From contig NZ_KB894492.1 in the NCBI RefSeq assembly GCF_000374485.1, positions 146,508 through 210,507 of the forward strand: 64,000 bases of DNA, written 5' to 3'. Position 1 is the first letter of the stretch. The number at the start of each line of letters is the position of its first letter. Source of the stretch: Algicola sagamiensis DSM 14643 (GTDB lineage Bacteria > Pseudomonadota > Gammaproteobacteria > Enterobacterales > Alteromonadaceae). The position numbers were made by a program, and so were the translations under genes. Shown one piece after another: positions 56,602 through 64,000 of this stretch. Under the pieces are notes generated by a model, which was not told where the DNA came from, did no database searches, and saw only the letters and a list, made by a program, of their open reading frames with translations.

Positions 56602-58169
56602 TTCAAGGCCCAATCAATATTCACCCCGATTGGGAACATATTGATGGACGCCTTGTGTTCAGTCCTCAAACCTTTGAAGCAGATATTGTCATTATTGGAA
56701 CAGGTGCGGGTGGTGGTGTCGCGGCTGAGGAGCTATGCAAAGCGGGACTGTCAGTACTTCTTGTCGAGATGGGGCCATTCAAAACAGCGAAGGACTTTAC
56801 GATGGAGGAGCGAACTGCTTATCCGGATTTGTATCAGGAAGCCGCTGCAAGAAAGACTAAAGATAAAGCAATATCGATATTTCAGGGGCGTTGTGTCGGT
56901 GGCTCAACAACAGTGAACTGGACAACGTCAATTCGTACACCGAAGCCAACTCAGCAGTTTTGGGCAGAACGGTTTGCTGTTAAATTAGAAGGAAAAGATG
57001 ATTTAACCCCTTATTTTCAAAAAGCAGAAAAACGCCTAAATATCTCACCCTGGCACGTCCCCCCAAATCCAAATAATGCAGCACTTCGAGATGGCTGTAT
57101 CAAACTGGGATGGGAATATACGGTGATTGCTCGCAATGTCAAAGGGTGTGCAAATTTGGGCTACTGCGGGATGGGGTGCCCGATGAATGCAAAACAATCC
57201 ATGCTTGTGACAACCATCCCTGAAGCTTTAAATTTGGGAGCGACCCTCTTATCGAGTGTATACGTAGAAAAAGCGGTCCATCAACATGGAAAAATTACAT
57301 CCCTTACGTGTTATGCGATGGATCAGAATCATCAGCCTCAGTCAGACATCCCATTGAAGATCCATGCGAAGCAGTTTATCTTCGCTGCGGGTTCGATCGG
57401 TACACCTGCGATAATGCTGCGCTCAAATTTACCCGACCCATCAGGCCGCTTAGGAAAACATACCTATCTACATCCTGTTGTGATTTCAGGTGGGTTCATG
57501 AAGGATATACATGGTCACTCTGGTGCACCACAGTCCATTTACTCAGATGAATTTGTTTGGAAGCATGGGGCGGATGGTCCGATAGGCTATAAACTGGAAG
57601 TCCCACCAATTCATCCTGTCCTGATTGGGAGTAAATTGAGTGGTTATGGGCAGCCCCATGCGGACATTATGCATCGATTTAATGATCTTCAAATCATGCT
57701 GGCACTGCTAAGAGATGGCTTCCATCCCGACTCTCAGGGTGGAACAGTAAGGTTGAATGACTATGGGGAACCAATACTGGATTATCCCCTGAATGATTAT
57801 TTGTGGAACGGAATACGGCGCGCATTTTTAACTATGGCTGAATTACAGTTTGCATCGGGAGCGAAAGCCGTATTTCCAGCGCATGATGATGCCAAACAAG
57901 TCAAAACATGGTCCGCGGCTCAATCGATGATTGAAGACTTATTACTGGAAGCTTATCGAACCGTGATTTGTTCAGCACATGTCATGGGCGGTTGTAATAT
58001 GGGTGAAGATCCAGCAAACAGTGTCGTGAATAGTTATGGTCAACACCATCAAATTGAAAATCTGTACGTTTTTGATGGTTCTGTTTTCCCCACAAGTCTC
58101 GGCGCGAATCCTCAATTATCGATTTATGGGTTGGTGTATCGGAATGTGGCGCGTTTATTGGCTGGTTAA
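56598..58169 (+). CDS. GMC family FAD-dependent oxidoreductase
   Basis: A 523-residue flavoenzyme: dinucleotide fold DIVIIGTGAGGGVAAEEL, GRCVGGSTTVNW, and C-terminal GMC segment SAHVMGGCNMG and LYVFDGSVFPTSLGANPQLSI. The cysteine-rich NVKGCANLGYCGMGCPMNAK resembles that of long-chain alcohol and sugar dehydrogenases. Oxidises an alcohol; substrate unknown. ATG at 56598 overlaps the preceding stop. No third cytochrome c subunit follows, unlike classic gluconate dehydrogenase. Likely exported with its partner. Confidence 0.85.
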   Translation: MIQGPINIHPDWEHIDGRLVFSPQTFEADIVIIGTGAGGGVAAEELCKAGLSVLLVEMGPFKTAKDFTMEERTAYPDLYQEAAARKTKDKAISIFQGRCVGGSTTVNWTTSIRTPKPTQQFWAERFAVKLEGKDDLTPYFQKAEKRLNISPWHVPPNPNNAALRDGCIKLGWEYTVIARNVKGCANLGYCGMGCPMNAKQSMLVTTIPEALNLGATLLSSVYVEKAVHQHGKITSLTCYAMDQNHQPQSDIPLKIHAKQFIFAAGSIGTPAIMLRSNLPDPSGRLGKHTYLHPVVISGGFMKDIHGHSGAPQSIYSDEFVWKHGADGPIGYKLEVPPIHPVLIGSKLSGYGQPHADIMHRFNDLQIMLALLRDGFHPDSQGGTVRLNDYGEPILDYPLNDYLWNGIRRAFLTMAELQFASGAKAVFPAHDDAKQVKTWSAAQSMIEDLLLEAYRTVICSAHVMGGCNMGEDPANSVVNSYGQHHQIENLYVFDGSVFPTSLGANPQLSIYGLVYRNVARLLAG

Positions 58170-58177
58170 TTGACGAG

Positions 58178-58219
58178 AAAAACAGGCTGGATCGGAAGTT
58201 GTACATCGGATCCAGCCTG
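58178..58219 (-). terminator. Strong terminator of the leftward DUF2390 operon
   Basis: CAGGCTGGATC and GATCCAGCCTG pair perfectly (11 bp) around a 15-nt loop; on the minus strand the stem is followed by TTTTTCTC. It lies 25 nt after the stop of the 68-residue gene, supporting that gene as real. Confidence 0.85.
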
Positions 58220-58244
58220 CGCGTCGTCGTGCTTAGTGGTTTAC

Positions 58245-58451
58245 CTATCGAACGATTGGAAACTCGATGAGGTAATGGGCAAGTGCAATTTCAGAATGGA
58301 CATCACAACATCCCTTGATTCCATATTGTTGTTTTGCATCACACTTAACATCTGGGGTTCGGGAATGCTGACGTGGTTGATGGCAAATCGTCTCCCCAAA
58401 TGTAGGGTTAGCATAGAGAGTTTTGCCGCATCTTGGGATGATGCAGATCAA
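58245..58451 (-). CDS. Cys/His-rich mini-protein, unknown function
   Basis: A 68-residue protein with six cysteines (3, 8, 23, 37, 48, 49) and histidines 24, 29, 52, 59: IPRCGKTLYANPTFGETICHQPRQH, then VKCDAKQQYGIKGCCDVHSEIAL. This spacing suggests a metal site. Start is TTG with AGGA 7 nt upstream overlapping the stop of the DUF2390 gene. The following strong terminator closes a two-gene operon. No family recognised. Confidence 0.6.
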   Translation of the reverse strand: MICIIPRCGKTLYANPTFGETICHQPRQHSRTPDVKCDAKQQYGIKGCCDVHSEIALAHYLIEFPIVR

Positions 58452-58460
58452 TAAATGGTC

Positions 58461-58946
58461 CTAAAACAGGCTGATTTCAATCGTAGCCTCTGTGACCGTT
58501 TGTCGTTCTTCCTCTGTTGTTGTCACGTTTTTCATGTCGAGATAAAGGTGCAGGTTTTCAAATGGTGCTTCACTGGGTTGAAGGTGGATGGACTGCAGCC
58601 TTGCAACAAGTGCATGCTGTTCCAGCTTTTCGAAAGCCAGTTCAAGATTCAGGCATTGTTGCTTTAATGATGTCTGATGCATGCGATCAACTAAAGATGT
58701 GTTGACGGCTCTACGAATTGCCCTTTGTGGGCCTGTTAATTCCTGATGAATGGCCTGAATGGCATCTTCTAGGGTTTGTAATTGATCGGTGGATACTTTG
58801 AGTTTTTTCTTATCAAGAACACACATCAAAAGGCATAAATTAACATTGACGTTGTAAGAATCCTGCCAATGCAACATCAATGACTGCACACCGGTGTGAC
58901 TATATATAGAAACCGATGCTTGCCAGAATTGCACAGTTGAAAGCAT
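58461..58946 (-). CDS. TIGR02444 (DUF2390) family protein
   Basis: A 161-residue protein. FWQASVSIYSHTGVQSLMLHWQDSYNVNVNLCLLMCVL matches the TIGR02444/DUF2390 start (FWxFS..YxxPGV...L.LQD..G.DVNLLL), and the remainder is helical. Members are often next to the ABC-F gene yheS, as here. Function unknown, cytoplasmic. It forms an operon with the Cys/His-rich gene (gap 9 nt). Confidence 0.85.
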   Translation of the reverse strand: MLSTVQFWQASVSIYSHTGVQSLMLHWQDSYNVNVNLCLLMCVLDKKKLKVSTDQLQTLEDAIQAIHQELTGPQRAIRRAVNTSLVDRMHQTSLKQQCLNLELAFEKLEQHALVARLQSIHLQPSEAPFENLHLYLDMKNVTTTEEERQTVTEATIEISLF

Positions 58947-59052
58947 ACGCTTCTCCTGGAGGGCGTGTCGACCTTTCGGAAATCCTCGCAGTTATTGTGA
59001 TTGCAAGAGCTTCAATCACAGTACGAGGTGCGAAGTTTTTATTTGTTGCTGC

Positions 59053-60972
59053 CTAAGCGTCACCTCGACAGGCATCAAATTCTTGTTGTAGTGCTTCAAT
59101 GGACTCCTGTAATCCTAGCCACTCTTCCTCTAAATTGCCTAACTCATTTTTCAAATCAGATTGTTGTTTTAGCAGATCTTTTAACTGAGTTTTGTTCTCT
59201 TCCGTGTACAAACTGTTGTCTGCTAGTTGTTCTTCCAGCTTATTGAGTTGTTCAGTACCTTTTTCTATTTGTTTTTCCACTTTCTCAAGTGACTTTTTAA
59301 ATGGAGATAACTTTTTGCGGTGCTCCGCTTCCAGTCGCTTGATCTCTTTGCGGTTTGCAGAAGGAGAAGCTTGTGCTGTGTCTTGTGTCTCAGATGCGGA
59401 GCTGTTTGATTGCATTAACCATTTCTGGTAATCCGACAGGTCGCCCTGGAAAGGTGCAATCAACCCTTGATCAACGAGGTAAAATTCATCCGTGGTGGCA
59501 CTTAATAAGTGTCTGTCATGGCTGACAACAATCAATGCGCCTTCGAAAGATTGCAGGGCGATTGTCAATGCTTGACGCATTTCCAAGTCAAGGTGGTTCG
59601 TCGGTTCATCCAGCAGGAGTAAGTTTGGCTTTTGGTAGACCAATATTGCAAGGACGAGTCGTGCTTTTTCTCCCCCGGAGAATGTACCAACAGGAGTCAG
59701 CGCTTTATCACCAGAGAAAGCGAAGCCACCCAGAAAGTTTCGATGTTCTTGCTCTGTGACCGATGGATCCAAGCGCGTCATGTGTGCCAGCGGTGATTCA
59801 TCTGGACGAAGTGTTTCCAATTGGTGCTGAGCAAAATAACCAATGTGTAACCCTGCATTTGGTTCATATATACCATTCATTGGGGCTAATTCACCGGAAA
59901 GTAACTTGATGAAAGTTGATTTACCAGCACCGTTTCGACCTAATAAGCCAATACGACTACCTGGAACGAGGTTCATTTTAATGGATTGTAAGATGACTTT
60001 TTCGCCATAACCAGCGCTCACATTTTCCATATGAACGAGTGGGTTTGGGAGTCGCTCTGGTGGTTGGAATGAGAAATTAAACTCAGACGTCACATGTGCG
60101 GGCATGATCTCTTCCATCTTCGCAAGTGCTTTCAAACGGCTTTGTGCTTGTTTTGCTTTACTCGCTTTGGCGCGGAAACGATCGACGAAGCTTTGCAAGT
60201 GGGCTTTTTGGACTTGCTGTTTTTCATATGCGGCTTGCTGCTGCGCCAGTTTTTCACCTCTTTGGCGTTCAAAGCTGGAATAATTTCCTGAATATAAATC
60301 AATGCTATTCTGGTGAAAATGCATGATCTCGCCGCAGATTGAATCCAAAAAATCACGATCGTGTGAAATCAGCAAAAGTGTCCCTTGGTATTGCTTGAGC
60401 CATTGTTCCAGCCAGATCACGGCGTCTAAGTCCAAGTGGTTTGTCGGCTCGTCCAGTAAGAGTAAATCAGAACGACAAATCAGCGCCTGTGCTAAGTTCA
60501 GTCGCATTCTCCACCCACCAGAAAAGTCACTGACGGGCTGTTGCAGTTGAGCTGTACTAAAGCCTAAACCATGCAGGAGTGCTCCCGCTCTTGCATGGAT
60601 ACTATAGCCTTGGATCGTATCGAGTTGATGATGCAGCGAAGCAATCTTTTCACCCGCGTTATCAGATTCTGCTTGGACAAGCTGATTTTGAAGAGATCGA
60701 TATTCTTCATCACCATCTATGACATACTCAATCGCGGGCTTGTTTAATGCTGGTGTTTCCTGTCGGACAGAAGCGATTTGCCAATGCGTGGGGAAGCTTA
60801 CTTCACCTTCATCGGCTTGAAGCTCGTTGCGGATCAGTGCAAATAAGCTTGATTTACCGCATCCATTTGGCCCAACAACACCGACTTTATGGCCAGGAAA
60901 AACCGTCAGATCAACCTGACGTAAGAGATGATGATGGCCTCTGATCAAACTCATTTTTTGCAGCTGTAACAT
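59053..60972 (-). CDS. yheS: ABC-F ATPase YheS
   Basis: A 639-residue soluble ABC-F protein that probably acts on the ribosome. Two ATPase domains: Walker A GPNGCGKSS and GRNGAGKST, signatures VSDFSGGWRMR and TFSGGEKARL, both LLLLDEPTNHLDL; the linker has YSSFERQRGEKLAQQQ. C-terminal coiled coil (about 540-639). The ATG at 60972 (MLQLQKMSLIRGHH) is preferred to a TTG at 60996. No membrane segments. Confidence 0.95.
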   Translation of the reverse strand: MLQLQKMSLIRGHHHLLRQVDLTVFPGHKVGVVGPNGCGKSSLFALIRNELQADEGEVSFPTHWQIASVRQETPALNKPAIEYVIDGDEEYRSLQNQLVQAESDNAGEKIASLHHQLDTIQGYSIHARAGALLHGLGFSTAQLQQPVSDFSGGWRMRLNLAQALICRSDLLLLDEPTNHLDLDAVIWLEQWLKQYQGTLLLISHDRDFLDSICGEIMHFHQNSIDLYSGNYSSFERQRGEKLAQQQAAYEKQQVQKAHLQSFVDRFRAKASKAKQAQSRLKALAKMEEIMPAHVTSEFNFSFQPPERLPNPLVHMENVSAGYGEKVILQSIKMNLVPGSRIGLLGRNGAGKSTFIKLLSGELAPMNGIYEPNAGLHIGYFAQHQLETLRPDESPLAHMTRLDPSVTEQEHRNFLGGFAFSGDKALTPVGTFSGGEKARLVLAILVYQKPNLLLLDEPTNHLDLEMRQALTIALQSFEGALIVVSHDRHLLSATTDEFYLVDQGLIAPFQGDLSDYQKWLMQSNSSASETQDTAQASPSANRKEIKRLEAEHRKKLSPFKKSLEKVEKQIEKGTEQLNKLEEQLADNSLYTEENKTQLKDLLKQQSDLKNELGNLEEEWLGLQESIEALQQEFDACRGDA

Positions 60973-61128
60973 GCAACGACACCCATGGTTAAGCAAAAAA
61001 GTGCTATTAAATCGTACCTCATCTTGAGAGCCAAGTACTTTCGGTAAAATTCGCGATATAATACGAGAAAGTACGGTTGAATATCGGCCGTTTTTTATTC
61101 GAACAATTCAATCCCTGAAGATAAGTTT

Positions 61129-61335
61129 ATGAGTCGTCAAAAAAAACGTTTTATTGCAGGTGCAACCTGCCCATCTTGTCAGGCAATGGATACGATCGAA
61201 CTTTATTTAGAAAATAATGTAGAGACGATTCACTGTGTTCAATGTCATTATAAAAAACAGCAGCCCGATGACGCTACTCAGGCAGCGACCCGACAATTTG
61301 AGCAAGTCATTGGCATCTTTAAACCCGATGCATAA
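61129..61335 (+). CDS. yheV: YheV family zinc-ribbon protein
   Basis: A 68-residue protein: KRFIAGATCPSCQAMDTIELYLENN and ETIHCVQCHYKKQQ give two CxxC pairs for one zinc. Matches E. coli YheV in length and pattern. Function unknown. Divergent from yheS as in E. coli-like clusters. Confidence 0.92.
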   Translation: MSRQKKRFIAGATCPSCQAMDTIELYLENNVETIHCVQCHYKKQQPDDATQAATRQFEQVIGIFKPDA

Positions 61336-61358
61336 TGAAGGTTGATGGATAGGTATAT

Positions 61359-62264
61359 TCATCGTCTTTGCGAATGTCGAATGTGGCCGTAGTTCAATAC
61401 AGCGACAAAGACACTGCCACCAATCAGATTTCCAAGCAACGCGATACAAATTGTATAGGCAAGCGTTTGTATATCCGGGTTATCTGAAACCAGAGCAGAG
61501 ACAAACAACTCAATCGATCCGGCGATAGAGTGATGGAATCCACCGAGTCCAATCAAAAAAGTAACTAAATAAATACTGACAATCTGACTGAGTGTTGAAT
61601 GGGTCGCTAAAACGATCCAAGCACCTAAGGCCATCAACCATCCAGCAAGAATGGCACTGATAAGCAGAAGGAGGGGTGGGTATGCAGTGAGGTGATCTGC
61701 AAGTCGAATATAACCCTGGCTCAGATGAGATATTGGGTCGACAAGTTTGAGCAGAATTGCACCAATCATGCCACCGACTAAATTGCCGAAAATAACGATG
61801 ACCCATAAGCGAATCAATGCACTCGAACGAACTTTGGTATCTAAGACTGGATAGACTGCGGTCGCTGTGTGTTCAGTGAAGAGCTGTGTTCGACTCATGA
61901 TACACAAAACGAAGCCAAGTGGGTAAAAGAGCGCGACAGCAATGCGTTGTAACCAAAGGTTTGGCAGAGATTCTGTGGCAAGAGTCATAACGGCGACAGC
62001 CATCACCGTAAAGCAGAGAATGAGTCCAGCAGCACAAGCTGAAAGAAACAGCGACAGCGCGGGCCTGGATAGTTGCTCCAGCCCCTCTTGAATCGCAATT
62101 TCAAGAATATCATCAGGGTGGCGGAATGATTCATCCGTTCGTTTGATGATAACGGGTTGAAACTGGCGATCTTCTTCAGCACGTTCTTCAACACGCTTGG
62201 TTTTTGCTTCGGAAGTGGTGGTGATGACATCCCCTTCCGGTGAGACGATCTTTTTGTCCGTCAT
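61359..62264 (-). CDS. FNT-family channel, YfdC-like
   Basis: A 301-residue inner-membrane protein of the formate/nitrite transporter fold. A charged N-terminal tail (1-70) precedes six helices; SRTQLFTEHTATAVYPVL and the glycine repeats GNLVGGMIGA and GNLIGGSVF fit the YfdC branch. GFHHSIAGSIE holds the region where the central histidine of FNT channels lies. Transported anion unknown. Converges with yheV with 23 nt between. Confidence 0.85.
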   Translation of the reverse strand: MTDKKIVSPEGDVITTTSEAKTKRVEERAEEDRQFQPVIIKRTDESFRHPDDILEIAIQEGLEQLSRPALSLFLSACAAGLILCFTVMAVAVMTLATESLPNLWLQRIAVALFYPLGFVLCIMSRTQLFTEHTATAVYPVLDTKVRSSALIRLWVIVIFGNLVGGMIGAILLKLVDPISHLSQGYIRLADHLTAYPPLLLLISAILAGWLMALGAWIVLATHSTLSQIVSIYLVTFLIGLGGFHHSIAGSIELFVSALVSDNPDIQTLAYTICIALLGNLIGGSVFVAVLNYGHIRHSQRR

Positions 62265-62288
62265 ACCGGATAAGCGCCAAACGATTGA

Positions 62289-62504
62289 TTAATAGTGGGG
62301 TGGCGGGGTTTCTTCTGATAATGCTGCCACTGCGGGCGTGTGCGCATTCGTCTGTCTCTCAGCTAATAGTTTTACTTGCCTTTGCATTTTTAATAGTTGT
62401 TCCTGCTGTGCTTGTAAAGCTTCATTGAGTCGATTGATTGTATCTTCTTGAAATGCAACTTTGGATTCTAATTCAACAATTCTAGCTTCCAACACATGTG
62501 ACAT
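62289..62504 (-). CDS. slyX: SlyX family protein
   Basis: A 71-residue coiled-coil protein: VLEARIVELESKVAFQEDTINRLNEALQAQQEQLLKMQRQVKLL, then a Pro-rich end TPPPHY. Matches E. coli SlyX in length and pattern. Function unknown. Close to fkpA as usual. Confidence 0.93.
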   Translation of the reverse strand: MSHVLEARIVELESKVAFQEDTINRLNEALQAQQEQLLKMQRQVKLLAERQTNAHTPAVAALSEETPPPHY

Positions 62505-62534
62505 CTGGGTTTACTCCACTGCTTTTCTTTAATT

Positions 62535-63527
62535 TCACTTCGCTTTAATTTGCCAAGTTTCGACGAGACCACTGGAGCTTTCCGTGATCAGTTTCGTGTC
62601 ATTTTGACTAAATGCGATGCTATATACCACAGCTGATTTCGGTCGGCTATCTTTTCTCGGTGTGACAAACCATTTTTTGATTTGTTTTCCTGTTTGAATA
62701 TCCCAAATCGCTAATTTTCGAGAAGGGGACCCTGTCGCCAATAGGGTTGCGTCTTTGTTGAACCGAATCGCGCTGTATATTTGTTGACGGCTTGTATAGA
62801 TTAATCTGCTCACCGATTCTCCCGTCTTTAAATCCCAAACTCGAGCTTGTTTTTGGCTATCTGCGGTAAATGCGAATCGCCCTTTCGGATCAAATGCCAC
62901 CTTTGAGACCCGACTGGGGTGATTAAATCGATAAACGACCTGTCCCGAACGTGTATCCCAGAGAAAAGCGACATAATCATTTGAACCAGATAAAGCATAA
63001 AAGCCATTTGGTGACAGCGCGACGCTGTTAATTTTTTCCTGATGGCCAACAAATTCAATTCGCCTTCCTGTGTCACGATCGACATGAACGACTTTACCAT
63101 TTGTTTTACCAATCAGCAGATAGCGTCCTTGGTTGGAAATGGCAATATCTCGAATTGTAGATTCACGGATTTTAATAAAGCCTTCAGATTGACCTGTTTC
63201 AATATTCCAAATGCCAAATTTTTCCTTATCAGCGGTCATGGCATAGCTATTATCAGGGGCAATTGCGGTAAGAAACGTGATATTATGCTCAGCGCCTTGA
63301 TGGCTCCACTGATATTTCAGAGCATTTTTCTCTAAATCCCAGAGAGAGACGCCATGATGGATGGAAGACACAAGTGAGTATTTTCCATCATCGGAAATTG
63401 TGGCAGCATAAGAGCCTTCTACTGCATGCTCATAGGATGACTCAGGCTTTGCTGTGGGATCCTGACAGCCAATTAGAAGAAAAAATAAAGCGAATAATAT
63501 AAAGCGGTTATAGGGAAACTCAGTCAT
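62535..63527 (-). CDS. WD40-repeat lipoprotein
   Basis: A 330-residue lipoprotein (signal ending FFLLIGC, lipobox LIGC) with six to seven WD40-like repeats, e.g. SVALSPNGFYALSGSNDYVAFLWDTRSG and FAFTADSQKQARVWDLKTGE, which should form a beta-propeller in the periplasm. Upstream of slyX in the same direction (30 nt). Function unknown; related WD40 lipoproteins occur beside slyX in vibrios. Confidence 0.85.
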   Translation of the reverse strand: MTEFPYNRFILFALFFLLIGCQDPTAKPESSYEHAVEGSYAATISDDGKYSLVSSIHHGVSLWDLEKNALKYQWSHQGAEHNITFLTAIAPDNSYAMTADKEKFGIWNIETGQSEGFIKIRESTIRDIAISNQGRYLLIGKTNGKVVHVDRDTGRRIEFVGHQEKINSVALSPNGFYALSGSNDYVAFLWDTRSGQVVYRFNHPSRVSKVAFDPKGRFAFTADSQKQARVWDLKTGESVSRLIYTSRQQIYSAIRFNKDATLLATGSPSRKLAIWDIQTGKQIKKWFVTPRKDSRPKSAVVYSIAFSQNDTKLITESSSGLVETWQIKAK

Positions 63528-63542
63528 GAAAACGGTTTTTCC

Positions 63543-63571
63543 TTAACGTTTTTGAAACATTTACGTATGAT
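63543..63571 (+). promoter_or_regulatory. Possible promoter of fkpA
   Basis: TTAACG (63543-63548) and TATGAT (63566-63571) with a 17-nt spacer, about 125 nt before the fkpA ATG. It could instead serve nothing; no sigma-E site was recognised with confidence. Confidence 0.35.
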
Positions 63572-63696
63572 GACGGTCTGATGTATTCTATCGTACCGCT
63601 GTTCGTGTAGAATGTAGCGATCGACGATTATGTGAATAGTATTAAGACAAATTCTCGGTATATCAAATACATTGTATCTTTGAAGTGGAGAACCAT

Positions 63697-64000
63697 ATGA
63701 AAACTAAGTTCGCACTGAGCTTGATTGCGGCATCTTTGTTGACACTAACAGCTTGTAATAAAGAGCAGGCAAAACAACCTGCTGCAGACGCAAAACCAGC
63801 AGCAGAAGCTAAAGCTGAAGAGAAAAAAGTTGATGCAGCTCAGTCAGCATTTAAATCTGAAGAAGACAAACAAGCATACAGCATTGGTGCTTCTGCAGGA
63901 AACCACTTGCGTTTAAATCTTGAGCGCACAAAAGAAGAAGGCACAGAAATCAGCAAAGAAATGCTGGTGAAAGGCTTCATCGAAGCTTTAGATAACAAAG
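63697..64000 (+). CDS. fkpA: FKBP-type peptidyl-prolyl isomerase (FkpA-like), 3' end outside window
   Basis: 101 codons are visible. The N-terminus MKTKFALSLIAASLLTLTAC is a lipoprotein-type signal (lipobox LTAC), then an Ala/Lys-rich linker and the FKBP N-terminal dimerisation helices (DKQAYSIGASAGNHLRLNLERTKEEG, MLVKGFIEAL). GGAG lies 6 nt upstream. FkpA folds proteins in the periplasm; the isomerase domain is beyond the edge, so FkpA versus FklB rests on context next to slyX. Confidence 0.85.
   Translation, partial: MKTKFALSLIAASLLTLTACNKEQAKQPAADAKPAAEAKAEEKKVDAAQSAFKSEEDKQAYSIGASAGNHLRLNLERTKEEGTEISKEMLVKGFIEALDNK

Noticed and set aside
58170-58454. Plus-strand 94-residue frame after the GMC gene
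   Set aside because: Crosses the strong minus-strand terminator and is antisense to the Cys/His-rich gene, which has better start and end signals.
61057-61062. TATAAT upstream of yheV
   Set aside because: Perfect -10 hexamer but no acceptable -35 at 15-19 nt, so it was not listed as a promoter.
1-64000. CRISPR arrays, tRNA or rRNA genes, insertion sequences, prophage
   Set aside because: I saw no spaced direct repeats, cloverleaf or rRNA stretches, transposase, integrase or phage structural genes while reading both strands.

Overview
The window is a Gammaproteobacterial chromosome segment of moderate AT content. Many neighbourhoods match those of marine Vibrionales, Shewanella and their relatives: greB-tex, bioH/comF(gntX)/nfuA, lexA/plsB beside an aa3-type oxidase operon, hslR-hslO beside a gspC-N operon followed by nudE-cysQ, and yheU/yheS/yheV/slyX/fkpA. 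I cannot name a species. I saw no rRNA, tRNA, CRISPR array, insertion sequence or prophage; it reads as core chromosome with small accessory patches.

Layout. 1-2.1 kb: AT-rich patch with a truncated secreted protein and a cadherin-like-repeat lipoprotein. 2.1-6.5 kb: GFA-family enzyme, greB, tex, two small exported proteins. 6.5-11.1 kb: sterol-desaturase-family enzyme, a LysR regulator, a CynX-like MFS exporter, and an unusual pair made of a tiny flagellar-rod-like protein and a SprA-type putative metalloprotease. 11.2-18.7 kb: bioH, comF, an M14 carboxypeptidase, nfuA, a small membrane protein, a DinF/MATE exporter and a polysaccharide deacetylase. 18.7-24.6 kb: a seven-gene chemosensory operon (STAS, cheY, cheA, cheW, cheR, cheD, cheB) with no receptor gene and no cheZ. 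24.8-33.0 kb: a cytochrome c oxidase operon (coxB with fused cytochrome c, coxA, ctaG, coxC, SURF1, a CxxxC membrane protein, ctaA, ctaB/cyoE, sco) with one small gene (DUF2909) on the opposite strand inside it. 33.4-38.5 kb: lexA with two SOS boxes, plsB, tesB, an EVE-domain protein and a small unknown protein. 38.5-42.4 kb: a two-TM RCK potassium channel with a membrane partner, an ABM-like protein behind a long structured leader, hslO and hslR. 42.5-54.2 kb: a complete type II secretion operon gspC to gspN. 54.3-64 kb: nudE, cysQ, yheU, a Tat/GMC dehydrogenase pair, a two-gene operon ending in a Cys/His-rich mini-protein, yheS, yheV, a YfdC-like FNT channel, slyX, a WD40 lipoprotein and the start of fkpA.

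How it works together. The cox operon carries structural subunits (I, II, III), heme a synthesis (ctaA, ctaB) and copper/heme insertion factors (ctaG, SURF1, sco), so it can encode and assemble an oxidase by itself. The gsp operon is compact, with ATGA or GTGA overlaps between late genes, and supplies every standard inner-membrane, pseudopilus and secretin part except the prepilin peptidase GspO. The chemosensory operon has a signalling and adaptation core, but its receptors must be encoded elsewhere.

The points most worth a second look are the rod-like/SprA pair (9961-11108), the leader with interleaved inverted repeats under a good sigma-70 promoter (40415-40770), the CxxxC protein in the cox operon (27358-27891), the Cys/His-rich mini-protein (58245-58451), and the Tat/GMC pair (56074-58169). 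None can be called a new system from sequence alone.
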